Below are positions 1-8,681 of a DNA stretch of 64,000 bases, one piece after another. The notes under the pieces were generated by a model, which was given only the letters and a program-made list of their open reading frames with translations, had not been told where the DNA came from and did no database searches. The stretch's first letter is position 1. Every line of letters starts with the position of its first letter. The position numbers and the translations under genes were made by a program. Source of the stretch: Gammaproteobacteria bacterium UBA2675 (GTDB taxonomy: Bacteria; Pseudomonadota; Gammaproteobacteria; Pseudomonadales; Pseudohongiellaceae); NCBI GenBank assembly GCA_002354805.1, contig DEMH01000001.1, positions 30,161 through 94,160 of the forward strand, written 5' to 3'.

Positions 1-348
1 CAAATCCCCTCTGCAGACGAGCTCGTTGATTTTGAGTTGCAGGCTCTGGCAGAGAATGGACTCGACTACGGTCCTGTTCCGCCACGTTACCGCACTGCCT
101 ACTTCTCTCACATCATGGGTGGCTATTCGGCTGGCTATTACTCATATATCTGGTCTGAAGTACTGGATGCGGATGCCGTTGAGTGGTTCAAGGAGAACGG
201 CGGCATGCTGCGCGCGAATGGTCAACAGTTCCGTGATCAACTGCTCGCGCGCGGTGGCAGCGCAGAAGCCATGCAGCTGTATCGCGATTTTGCAGGCCGT
301 GAGCCCGACCCGGTGCACATGCTGCAACGACGTGGTCTGACGGAATAA
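1..348 (+). CDS. dcp: Peptidyl-dipeptidase Dcp (M3 family), C-terminal part only
   Basis: The reading frame is open from the first base and ends at a TAA. Its 115 residues match the C-terminal helical end of M3-family oligopeptidases of the Dcp type: the stretch YFSHIMGGYSAGYYSYIW, then a WFKENGG segment, and an ending MLQRRGLTE much like the Dcp C-terminus. The zinc-binding HEXXH motif and the N-terminal two thirds lie outside the window. Family members are zinc peptidases that release dipeptides from the C-termini of oligopeptides. The frame is intact, so this is a gene cut by the window edge and not a pseudogene. The next gene begins 41 bp downstream on the same strand. Confidence 0.88.
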   Translation, partial: QIPSADELVDFELQALAENGLDYGPVPPRYRTAYFSHIMGGYSAGYYSYIWSEVLDADAVEWFKENGGMLRANGQQFRDQLLARGGSAEAMQLYRDFAGREPDPVHMLQRRGLTE

Positions 349-388
349 ACAGATAAACAGCAGGGACTCTGCTCCAGGAGACTGAACC

Positions 389-1249
389 ATGACTTTTCTG
401 CAGTGCACAGGCCGCCCCAGTCGGCCTGTGCGTTTTGCTGTGTGCCTGATGGCTGCGCTTGTCTGCAGCATGGTAATCAAGGCTAGCGTCGCCGCGGAGG
501 CAATTGAGCATCCCTTTATCACTGCGCTGCATCAATCCTCAGGCTTCAGTGGTATAACGCTGATCCATCATGGCGAAGCAGATCAAGTCATCTCAGGCGC
601 CGCCGATGCAGGTCAGTCAGTGACTGCCGGGACTTCGGTCCTGCCCGCGTCCACTTTCAAGATCTTCAGCACCATGGCTGCCCTTGAGACTGGCGTGGCC
701 GAAGGTCCGGATACGCTGCTGCGCTGGGATGGCACCGTCCGCAGCCGACCCGAAACCAATCGCGATATGACGCTTCGTGAAGCCTTTGTTATCTCAGCGG
801 TACCGCATTACCAGCAGATGGTGCAGTCTGTTGGCGGCACTCGCATGCAGACGATGCTGGATGCCGCAGAATACGGCAATCAGAGCATGGCGGGGGGACT
901 GACAACGTTCTGGCTATCTGGAGAACTGCGCATCAGCCCACTGCAACAGATCGAGCTGCTGCAGCGGCTGCGCCACGACGATTTACCGTTCCGGTCGGAG
1001 GTGATGGCGGCAACACGTGACATCATGCGCATGGAACAGACGGCGGATTACGCGCTGTATGCCAAAACCGGGCTGACAACTGCCGATGACGGTGGTTACG
1101 TAGGCTGGTATGTGGGATGGGTAGAGCAGGAAAATGACATCTGGTACTTTGCCACACTGCTGCGCTCGTCTGGCGAGGATGACACACTGATTCCAGCGCG
1201 CATCGATATCACCCGGCGCGCGCTGCAATCAGTAGGTGCGCTGCCCTGA
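389..1249 (+). CDS. Class D (OXA-type) serine beta-lactamase
   Basis: A 286-residue exported enzyme with every class D hallmark in order. The nucleophile motif S88-T-F-K91 carries the lysine that is carbamylated in this class. It is followed by S136-A-V, Y162-G-N, W175 in TTFWLSG (the tryptophan that stabilises the carbamyl-lysine), and K226-T-G. A hydrophobic segment at about residues 16-36 ending in VAAEA is the probable signal peptide, so it should act in the periplasm on penicillins and possibly other beta-lactams. Length is typical of the family. There is no adjacent IS, integron or resistance gene, so it looks like a resident chromosomal enzyme. Substrate spectrum cannot be judged here. 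Confidence 0.93.
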   Translation: MTFLQCTGRPSRPVRFAVCLMAALVCSMVIKASVAAEAIEHPFITALHQSSGFSGITLIHHGEADQVISGAADAGQSVTAGTSVLPASTFKIFSTMAALETGVAEGPDTLLRWDGTVRSRPETNRDMTLREAFVISAVPHYQQMVQSVGGTRMQTMLDAAEYGNQSMAGGLTTFWLSGELRISPLQQIELLQRLRHDDLPFRSEVMAATRDIMRMEQTADYALYAKTGLTTADDGGYVGWYVGWVEQENDIWYFATLLRSSGEDDTLIPARIDITRRALQSVGALP

Positions 1250-1269
1250 CGGGACAGCGCATCCATCCA

Positions 1270-2739
1270 TCAGGGTACCGGCGTTTTCAGGGCCTGATAG
1301 AAATTATCCACGCTTTCGCCTTCATTCTGCGGCGACTGTGTCATCAGTGAGACCACCGGTATCACGACCAGCGGCACCAGCGTAGTGAAATAGGCCGCCA
1401 CATCATTCTCCAGTCCGAGGACAAAGGTGTTGGCTGCCCAGCCTGCCAGACCAAGTCCGTAACCGCTGGCAATGCCCCAGAACACACCCTGCTCGGTCGT
1501 CTTGCGCCAGTAGAAGATGAAACCGATTGCCAGGGCCGGCGGCACAACCATCGCAAAGCCAAGCAGCAGCAATTCAAGCACTGAGGTAATCGGCAGCACG
1601 CAGGCCAGCGCACCAGCGAATAATCCGTAGATGACGCTGGTAATGCGGTAGGACCGCAGCTTTCGCTTTGGTTCAAAGTCTTTGGAACCCGGAATCCAGT
1701 CATTCACGAACAGCGTGGCGCTGGACAACAGAATCGGGCCACCTGAGGAAATCAGCGCTGCCAGCACCGCCGCGAGCGCGATACCGCCTATGATGGGGCC
1801 GGTATCGGTGGCAATTCGTGTAATTGTGGCATAGCTGGTAATACCGCTGTCTGTGCCGTAACGTGCAACCGCCTCAATACCAATGATGGAGGCGAGTACC
1901 GGCATCAGCGCCGCCAGTACACCCGCCAGCAGGAAGGCGGGTATCAGCAGATTTTCACGTCGGGCTGAGCTGGAATAGTTCACATAAACCGAAGCGGCTG
2001 GCGTATGAATGACCGCAGAGAAGAACATGGCAATGACCGGGAACCAGCCAAGGCCCACGAAACTCCACCAGCTCGCAGCATTGGTATCCGGGTCTGCAGC
2101 CAGCGCCGCGTCCACTTTCTCTTTGATACCACTGATGCCGCCCAGCTCAGCGCCAGCCACCATGGCAACAGCCAGCAGACCAAAGGTCACCACCACCACG
2201 TGGATGACGTTGGTAGCCGATGCACCGCGCAGACCGGAAAGTGTGGTTGAACTTATGATGATCAGCGCACCGATCATGATCGCCAGTTCGCGATTGATGC
2301 CAAACACGGCGCTGATGATGATACCGATCAGGAGAGGTTCAAGGATGTTGATGATCAGGTATTCGGTCTGCACACAAAGGCTGGTTAAACGTCCGTTGCG
2401 CTGGCTGTCGTGACGTTTTACGAACAGCTCGCCAATCGTCGTCAGGCGCAGACGGCGGTAAGGCACCGCAAAAAAGATACCCACCAGAGCCAGCGCCAGA
2501 AAGGAATTGACGCCGTACCACATGTTCCAGACACCGGTGTTCATGGTGTCACCAGCAACACCATAGGTGCCCGCACCACCGATCCGGGTACCAGCGATGC
2601 CGGCGGCAATCAGCCACAGGCCCATGCCACCACCACCGATCGCCCAGTCATCTGAACTGCTGCTGCGTTTGGTCAGATACATGCCGACCAAGGTCACGAC
2701 CACCAGATACGCGATGATGGTGATGCCTGCCATATCCAT
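1270..2739 (-). CDS. Sodium:solute symporter (SSS family)
   Basis: A 489-residue polytopic inner-membrane protein with the long series of hydrophobic segments expected of the SSS fold. The N-terminus has a membrane helix, then a basic loop and GGGGMGLWLIAAG followed by GTRIGGAGTYGVAG, in the place of the conserved early SSS motif. A glycine-run Shine-Dalgarno (GGGGGG) lies just before the ATG. It probably couples sodium entry to uptake of a small organic solute; the substrate cannot be read from the sequence. It is transcribed in the same direction as the formaldehyde genes, 60 bp downstream of frmA, but co-transcription is uncertain. Confidence 0.85.
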   Translation of the reverse strand: MDMAGITIIAYLVVVTLVGMYLTKRSSSSDDWAIGGGGMGLWLIAAGIAGTRIGGAGTYGVAGDTMNTGVWNMWYGVNSFLALALVGIFFAVPYRRLRLTTIGELFVKRHDSQRNGRLTSLCVQTEYLIINILEPLLIGIIISAVFGINRELAIMIGALIIISSTTLSGLRGASATNVIHVVVVTFGLLAVAMVAGAELGGISGIKEKVDAALAADPDTNAASWWSFVGLGWFPVIAMFFSAVIHTPAASVYVNYSSSARRENLLIPAFLLAGVLAALMPVLASIIGIEAVARYGTDSGITSYATITRIATDTGPIIGGIALAAVLAALISSGGPILLSSATLFVNDWIPGSKDFEPKRKLRSYRITSVIYGLFAGALACVLPITSVLELLLLGFAMVVPPALAIGFIFYWRKTTEQGVFWGIASGYGLGLAGWAANTFVLGLENDVAAYFTTLVPLVVIPVVSLMTQSPQNEGESVDNFYQALKTPVP

Positions 2740-2799
2740 GATATTCCCCCCCGGGATTATTGTTTAAAATGATACCGGGGCGGGATTCTAGCCTGCGCG

Positions 2800-3906
2800 T
2801 CAGTACAGTACAACGCTGCGTATGGATTTACCCTCGTGCATCAGATCAAACGCCTCATTGATGCGCTCGAGCGGCATGGTGTGGGTAATCAGGTCGTCAA
2901 TATTGATACGCCCTTCCATATACCAGTCGACGATAGTTGGCACGTCAGTGCGTCCGCGCGCACCGCCAAAGGCACTGCCGCGCCAGACCCGGCCTGTCAC
3001 CAACTGGAAGGGACGCGTGGAGATTTCCTGCCCGGCGCCGGCGACACCGATAATGACTGACTCGCCCCAGCCCTTGTGGCAGGCTTCCAGCGCCTGCCGC
3101 ATGGTGTTGACGTTGCCAATGCACTCAAAGGTGTAATCGGCACCACCATGGGTCAGATCGACGATAGCCTCAACCACATTGTCGACTTCCCTGGGATTGA
3201 TGAAATCTGTCATGCCAAATTTTTTCGCCAGCTCGACTTTGGCCGGATTGATATCAACACCCACAATCTGCCGCGCGCCCACCATGCGCGCTGCCTGAAT
3301 CACATTCAGCCCGATGCCGCCAAGGCCAAATACAACCACTCGCGAACCCGGTTCCACTTTGGCGTCAAACACTACGGCCCCCACGCCGGTTGTCACACCG
3401 CAGCCGATATAACAGATCTTGTCCAATGGCGCATCGCTGCGGATTTTCGCCAGAGCGATCTCGGGGAGCACGGTATAGTTGGAGAATGAGGAGCAGCCCA
3501 TGTAATGCAGAATGGGTTTGCCATCCAGTGAGAAGCGGCTGGTACCATCAGGCATCACCCCTTTGCCCTGCGTGCCACGAATCGCCTGGCACAGATTCGT
3601 CTTGGGATGCAGACAGTACTCACACTCCCGGCATTCAGGGGTATAAAGCGGAATGACTGTGTCACCCTTTTTTAAGGATTTAACACCGGGCCCCACATCA
3701 ACAACAATGCCGGCACCTTCATGACCCAGGATAGCCGGAAATGCACCCTCGGGGTCGTCGCCTGACAGAGTGAAGGCATCGGTATGGCAGACACCTGTCG
3801 CCTTGAGCTCCACCAGCACCTCGCCAGCCTTGGGCCCCTCAAGATCGACTTCCATAATTTCGAGTGGTTTTCCTGCTGCAAAAGCAACCGCTGCTCTGGT
3901 TTTCAT
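2800..3906 (-). CDS. frmA: S-(hydroxymethyl)glutathione dehydrogenase / class III alcohol dehydrogenase
   Basis: A 368-residue zinc medium-chain dehydrogenase. The catalytic zinc ligands are visible as C40 and H62 (GHEGAG). The structural zinc lobe is C92, C95, C98 and C106. The Rossmann NAD site is GLGGIGLNVIQAA. The segment following C40 and the overall length are those of class III enzymes. It oxidises the spontaneous glutathione-formaldehyde adduct to S-formylglutathione in the cytoplasm. The gene for the next pathway enzyme, S-formylglutathione hydrolase, lies 40 bp upstream on the same strand, so the two probably form one operon. No FrmR-type repressor gene is next to them. Confidence 0.96.
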   Translation of the reverse strand: MKTRAAVAFAAGKPLEIMEVDLEGPKAGEVLVELKATGVCHTDAFTLSGDDPEGAFPAILGHEGAGIVVDVGPGVKSLKKGDTVIPLYTPECRECEYCLHPKTNLCQAIRGTQGKGVMPDGTSRFSLDGKPILHYMGCSSFSNYTVLPEIALAKIRSDAPLDKICYIGCGVTTGVGAVVFDAKVEPGSRVVVFGLGGIGLNVIQAARMVGARQIVGVDINPAKVELAKKFGMTDFINPREVDNVVEAIVDLTHGGADYTFECIGNVNTMRQALEACHKGWGESVIIGVAGAGQEISTRPFQLVTGRVWRGSAFGGARGRTDVPTIVDWYMEGRINIDDLITHTMPLERINEAFDLMHEGKSIRSVVLY

Positions 3907-3946
3907 GGTTCATTTCTCCCGTCGTGTTCGTTTTAAGATCGCGTAT

Positions 3947-4795
3947 TCAGCCCAGATAGCGGGCGTGGAATCGCAGGTGCTCTTCTATAAAGCTGGCAAT
4001 GAAATAATAGCTGTGATCATACCCCGTCTGATAACGCACCTGCACATCGGCATGCCCATCTGTTGCCGCGCTCAGATTGTCAGTCAGCAGCTGCTCTGGA
4101 AAAAAGTTGTCCTCCGTGCCCTGGTCCACCAGCAAAGGCAGTTTCAGACCACGTTTTTTGATCAGCTCCACACTGTCGTACTCAAGCCAATCGGCCTGCT
4201 CATCACCCAGGTAGGCAGAAAAAGCCTTATGCCCCCATGGGCACTGCGAAGGATTGACGATTGGCGCAAAGGCGGACACAGAACAGTAATTTTCGGGTTC
4301 CCGCACTGCCATGATGATGGCACCGTGGCCTCCCATGGAATGACCACAGATTGAACGCCGGGCACTGACTGGAAAGTGACCCTCGACCACTGCCGGCAAT
4401 TCCTTTGTGATGTAGTCATACATCTTGTAGTGAGTCTGCCAGGGATACTGGGTGGCATTGACATAAAACCCCGCGCCCTTGCCAAGGTCGTAGCCCTCAT
4501 CATCAGGGACGTCGTCTCCTCTCGGGCTGGTATCGGGAATGACCAGCGCCAGACCCAGCTCTGCTGCAACTCTCTGCGCGCCGGCTTTGGTGCTGAAGTT
4601 TTCGTCGTTGCAGGTCAGGCCTGACAGGAAATAGACAGCCGGCACTGCTTTCTTTTCACTGGCAGCAGGTAGAAACACTGAAAACTGCATTTTGCACTGC
4701 AGCGTCTCTGACCAGTGCGTCACTCTGATCTGCTGCCCGCCAAAAGCCTTTACCTTACTGACCTGATCGATTCCGGTTTCGTTTTTGCTGGACAT
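3947..4795 (-). CDS. fghA: S-formylglutathione hydrolase
   Basis: A 282-residue esterase-D-family alpha/beta hydrolase. The nucleophile elbow is G151-H-S153-M-G-G. The segment YFLSGLTCNDENF and the acidic LVDQGTEDNFF and GYDHSYYF segments carry the probable Asp and His of the triad. It hydrolyses S-formylglutathione to formate and glutathione, completing glutathione-dependent formaldehyde detoxification. It is the first gene of the pair with frmA. The upstream region, up to the divergent permease at 4986, is about 190 bp and probably holds the promoters for both directions. Confidence 0.96.
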   Translation of the reverse strand: MSSKNETGIDQVSKVKAFGGQQIRVTHWSETLQCKMQFSVFLPAASEKKAVPAVYFLSGLTCNDENFSTKAGAQRVAAELGLALVIPDTSPRGDDVPDDEGYDLGKGAGFYVNATQYPWQTHYKMYDYITKELPAVVEGHFPVSARRSICGHSMGGHGAIIMAVREPENYCSVSAFAPIVNPSQCPWGHKAFSAYLGDEQADWLEYDSVELIKKRGLKLPLLVDQGTEDNFFPEQLLTDNLSAATDGHADVQVRYQTGYDHSYYFIASFIEEHLRFHARYLG

Positions 4796-4985
4796 ACGGC
4801 GTGCGGCTCCCCTAAATTCATCAGACTATATTAAATATTCCCGTTTATCGCATCCTGACCAGTCTGCAATGCTGATAAGCTGCTGCAATACCCGAAGATA
4901 AACCAGGCCAAAGCCAGTCTCAACGTTACATTACGCATTACTGCGCAGATCAGGATCAACACAGACACCATAAAGGCAGGACCGC

Positions 4986-6320
4986 ATGAGCCAACAGGGC
5001 AGTTACAAACCGTCGACCGCAATCGCTGTGGTCATTGCCAATATGGTGGGTACCGGTGTTTTCACCAGTCTTGGTTACCAGATCATCGACATTAAATCGA
5101 CTTTCGCGCTGCTGATGCTCTGGCTGGTCGGTGGCATTGCCGCGCTTTGTGGCGCGCTTACCTATGCCGAACTGGCAAGCCGGTTACCGCGCTCAGGTGG
5201 TGAATACAACTTTCTCAGTCGCATTTATCACCCGGCGGTTGGCTTCGTATCTGGCTGGGTTTCGCTGACAGTCGGGTTTGCGGCCCCAACAGCACTGGCC
5301 GCCATGACATTCGCGGCCTACCTTGATTCGGCGCTGACTGCAGTGGAGCTGAACCGCATGCTGATTGCCGTGCTGCTGGTGATCATTGTGACCGTCACAC
5401 ATGGACGAAATCATCGCGCCAGCGGCGGCCTGCAAAACTGGTTTACGCTGATCAAGGTCGGACTGATACTGGGGTTTGTGACGTTGGTGACCCTGAGCGT
5501 CGACACTCCCCAGCCTTTAAGCCTGCTGCCCTCAGACAGCGACCTCGGTGTGCTGACCAGCAGTGCGTTCGCCGTGTCGCTGATCTACGTGAACTACGCC
5601 TATACTGGCTGGAATGCCGCTACCTACATCACCAGCGAAGTGGATGATCCGGCGCGTTCGGTGCCCAGAGTACTGATCCTGGGCACCGCCGTCGTCATCC
5701 TGTTATACCTGGCACTGAACGCAACATTTCTGTATGCCGTCCCCATGGAGCTTTTGGAGGGACGTCTGGAGATCGGGGTCATCGTAGCCCAGAACACCTT
5801 CGGACAGACTGGCGCGCTGATCATGGGTGCAGTGCTGTCTTTGCTGCTGATCTCCACTGTCAGCGCCATGTTGATGGCAGGCCCAAGAGTCCTGCAGGTC
5901 ATGGGCGAGGACTTTCGGCTGTTCCGCTGGTTATCAGTGCGTCATGCTGACGGCGTGCCGCGCATCGCAATCTACTCCCAGGGTATTCTGACAGCGCTGT
6001 TTATACTGACCTCAACCTTTGAGTCGATTCTGGTGTTCTCCGGATTCATACTCGGATTGAGTTCGCTGGCGACGGTGCTGGGTGTATTTGTGCTGCGCTA
6101 TCGTCACGGCATAGATCGCCAGCCGGGAGAACAGACCTACAGGACATGGCTCTACCCCTACCCTCCACTGATCTACAGCGGTATTGTCATCTGGACGCTG
6201 ACATTCATAACCATCAATCGCCCTCAGGAGGCCGGGATTGCGCTCGCCGTGATCATTGGCGGTTGCCTGTGCTACTGGCTCACAGAGCGCGCTTCGCGAC
6301 CGGGAGCGAATCTCAACTAA
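4986..6320 (+). CDS. APC-superfamily amino acid permease
   Basis: A 444-residue membrane protein with about 12 hydrophobic segments. The N-terminal helix region reads IANMVGTGVFTSLGY, the unwound TM1 glycine motif that binds the amino acid backbone in APC transporters. It is followed by GALTYAELASRLPRSGGEYNFL, the family signature in TM2-TM3. It therefore most likely imports or exchanges an amino acid across the inner membrane; substrate is unknown. It is divergent from fghA and 30 bp upstream of the acylase gene on the same strand. A shared transcript with the acylase is plausible, since acylase products can include amino acids. Confidence 0.88.
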   Translation: MSQQGSYKPSTAIAVVIANMVGTGVFTSLGYQIIDIKSTFALLMLWLVGGIAALCGALTYAELASRLPRSGGEYNFLSRIYHPAVGFVSGWVSLTVGFAAPTALAAMTFAAYLDSALTAVELNRMLIAVLLVIIVTVTHGRNHRASGGLQNWFTLIKVGLILGFVTLVTLSVDTPQPLSLLPSDSDLGVLTSSAFAVSLIYVNYAYTGWNAATYITSEVDDPARSVPRVLILGTAVVILLYLALNATFLYAVPMELLEGRLEIGVIVAQNTFGQTGALIMGAVLSLLLISTVSAMLMAGPRVLQVMGEDFRLFRWLSVRHADGVPRIAIYSQGILTALFILTSTFESILVFSGFILGLSSLATVLGVFVLRYRHGIDRQPGEQTYRTWLYPYPPLIYSGIVIWTLTFITINRPQEAGIALAVIIGGCLCYWLTERASRPGANLN

Positions 6321-6350
6321 CTGTCAATCCACTAACCAGTCGGAGTAATC

Positions 6351-8624
6351 ATGCTAAAAATAAAGACTCTTCTGATACCGGTAGCTCTGACGCTGTTTGC
6401 GCTGCTGTCTGCCTGCTCCCAGGATAATGCCCCGCCGCCCCAGGCATCGTCGACAGACATGACTTCGGAGATGCAGCGGCTGCAGGCCCGGGCCGAGCGC
6501 GTTGAAATCATTCGCGATGACTTTGGTGTTGCTCACATCTACGGGGAAACCGATGCCGATGTGGTGTTTGGTTTTCTGTATGCCCAGGCCGAAGATGATT
6601 TCCCCCGGATTGAACGCAACTATACCTGGGCCATCGGCCGGCTGGCGGAGGTGGAAGGAGAGTCAGCGCTTTACAGCGACCTGCGCGCACAACTCTATAT
6701 GAGCGAAGCCGAGGCACGGACCGCTTACGCGGAAGCGCCAGAGTGGTTGCAGGAACTTAGTGAGGCGTTTGCTGATGGTCTGAACTATTATCTGGCCAGC
6801 AATCCAGAGGTTGAACCTCTGTTACTGACCCGCTTTGAGCCATGGATGCCTTTCTATTTCTTCGAAGGCTCGATCGGTGGCGACATAGAGCAGATCCCGC
6901 TGGCAGGTATTGAGGCATTCTACTCATCGGCTGAGGAGCGCGTCAGCCAGCTGCCGACGACCACAGCACAGCTCGGCGATGATATGCGCGAGCTGTCACC
7001 AGTGCCCGCCGTCCCGCTGGCGCGCAGCATCTTTCAGGAGCCAGCCGGTTCCAATGGTATTGCTGTTACCGGCGATAAAAGTGCCAGTGGCAACGCGCTG
7101 CTGCTGATCAACCCGCACACCAGTTTTTTCTTCCGGGGTGAATACCACCTGGTCAGTGAAGAGGGTCTGAATGCCTACGGGGCCTCGACCTGGGGACAGT
7201 TCTTTATCTATCAGGGGTTTAATGAAACCACCGGCTGGATGCATACCAGCACCAGTGCCGACTTTATGGACGAGTTTGTCCATCAGGTCGTCAATGACAA
7301 TGGCCAGTTAATGTATCGCTACGGCGACGAACTGCGACCTCTGGAGGTATCAGAAGTAACGCTGCGTTATCGCAGTGGCGAGCAGATGGCAGAGCGTACT
7401 TTCCCGGTGTACCGCACCCATCAGGGACCCATCACTCACCTGCACGACAACCAGTGGACCAGTACCCGTATCAACTGGAATCCAGTCGAGGCGCTGCGTC
7501 AGTCCTATCTGCGCATGAAAACAGATGATCTGGGAGAGTTCCTGGACATGATGGACATACGCACCAACTCCTCCAACAACACCGTGTTTGCCGACGCGGA
7601 TGGCAACATCGCCTACTTCCATGGCAATTTCATGCCACGCCGTGATCCGCAGTTCGACTATGGTCAGCCGGTCGACGGCAGCAATCCGGCGACAGACTGG
7701 CAGGGCATGCATGAGGTAGACGAAACCGTAACGGTCATAAACCCTGACAGCGACTGGATTCAGAACACCAACTCCACACCATTTACTGCAGCCGGTCCGG
7801 ACAGCCCCGTTCGTGAAAACTACCCAGCCTATATGGCACCGGATGCCGAAAATTTTCGAGGGGTACATGCTGCCGCGCTGTTGTCGCAGACACCGCCCCT
7901 TACACTGGAGTCATTAATTGATCTTGCCTACGACCCCACCATCATCGGCTTTAGCCTGCTGATTGATGGTCTGGTCTCGGCCTGGGACGATCAATCAGAG
8001 GAATGGCCCGCGCTGGCGCCCGCCATAGAAACACTTCGCGGCTGGGATCTGAATGTCAGCACCGGATCCGTTGCGATGACACTGGCGCACTTCTACGGCA
8101 TGAATGCCGCGCAGGCTATCGATACGCCCGCCGGCCTGAGCCAGATGGAACAGATCAACTGGCTGGGGACCGGCAGTGAAGCTGAAGAACGTCTGCAGGT
8201 TTTCGCCGATACTCTGACACAACTGGAAAACAGTTTTGGCGACTGGCAGACGCCCTGGGGCGAGGTCAATCGTTACCAGCGCATCAGCGGTGCCATTGAT
8301 CATCCCTACAGTGACGACGCTCCCAGCCTGCCAGTAGGTATGGCCTCATCGCGCTGGGGAGCACTGGCGTCATTTGGAGCCCGGGCGTTTCCCGGCACTG
8401 AACGCATTTACGGTACGGCCGGCAACAGCTTCATCGCCGTTGTTGAGTTTGGCGACCGGGTGCGCGCCAAATCCCTGTTGGCGGGCGGACAAAGCAATGA
8501 CCCGAACTCCCCGCACTTCGACGATCAGGCACAGCGCTACGTAGACCGAGAGTTCAAGGATGTTGCTTTCTACCGTGAAGATGTGGAGCAACGCGCCCAG
8601 CGTAGCTACTCACCGGGCGAGTAA
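6351..8624 (+). CDS. Penicillin acylase family N-terminal-nucleophile hydrolase, lipoprotein
   Basis: A 757-residue member of the penicillin/acyl-homoserine-lactone acylase family. The signal peptide ends in a lipobox L19-S-A-C22, so it is probably lipid-anchored, which is less usual for this family. The precursor order is alpha chain, spacer, then the self-processing junction AG/S234-N-G, with S234 the predicted nucleophile and N-terminus of the beta chain. It is followed by a long beta chain with NPHTSF and GFNETTGWMHT motifs. Relatives cleave amide bonds of long-chain acyl-homoserine lactones, beta-lactam side chains or other N-acyl compounds; quorum quenching is possible but not shown. 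GGAG precedes the ATG. It follows the amino acid permease by 30 bp. Confidence 0.9.
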   Translation: MLKIKTLLIPVALTLFALLSACSQDNAPPPQASSTDMTSEMQRLQARAERVEIIRDDFGVAHIYGETDADVVFGFLYAQAEDDFPRIERNYTWAIGRLAEVEGESALYSDLRAQLYMSEAEARTAYAEAPEWLQELSEAFADGLNYYLASNPEVEPLLLTRFEPWMPFYFFEGSIGGDIEQIPLAGIEAFYSSAEERVSQLPTTTAQLGDDMRELSPVPAVPLARSIFQEPAGSNGIAVTGDKSASGNALLLINPHTSFFFRGEYHLVSEEGLNAYGASTWGQFFIYQGFNETTGWMHTSTSADFMDEFVHQVVNDNGQLMYRYGDELRPLEVSEVTLRYRSGEQMAERTFPVYRTHQGPITHLHDNQWTSTRINWNPVEALRQSYLRMKTDDLGEFLDMMDIRTNSSNNTVFADADGNIAYFHGNFMPRRDPQFDYGQPVDGSNPATDWQGMHEVDETVTVINPDSDWIQNTNSTPFTAAGPDSPVRENYPAYMAPDAENFRGVHAAALLSQTPPLTLESLIDLAYDPTIIGFSLLIDGLVSAWDDQSEEWPALAPAIETLRGWDLNVSTGSVAMTLAHFYGMNAAQAIDTPAGLSQMEQINWLGTGSEAEERLQVFADTLTQLENSFGDWQTPWGEVNRYQRISGAIDHPYSDDAPSLPVGMASSRWGALASFGARAFPGTERIYGTAGNSFIAVVEFGDRVRAKSLLAGGQSNDPNSPHFDDQAQRYVDREFKDVAFYREDVEQRAQRSYSPGE

Positions 8625-8681
8625 TACATCACATTGGCTGCTTGACTTGATTGATGCAAAAGTCTGCCAGCAACCCGGCGG

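Noticed and set aside
7350..7868. Minus-strand frame of 172 codons
   Set aside because: Antisense inside the acylase gene; a reflection of its codon use.
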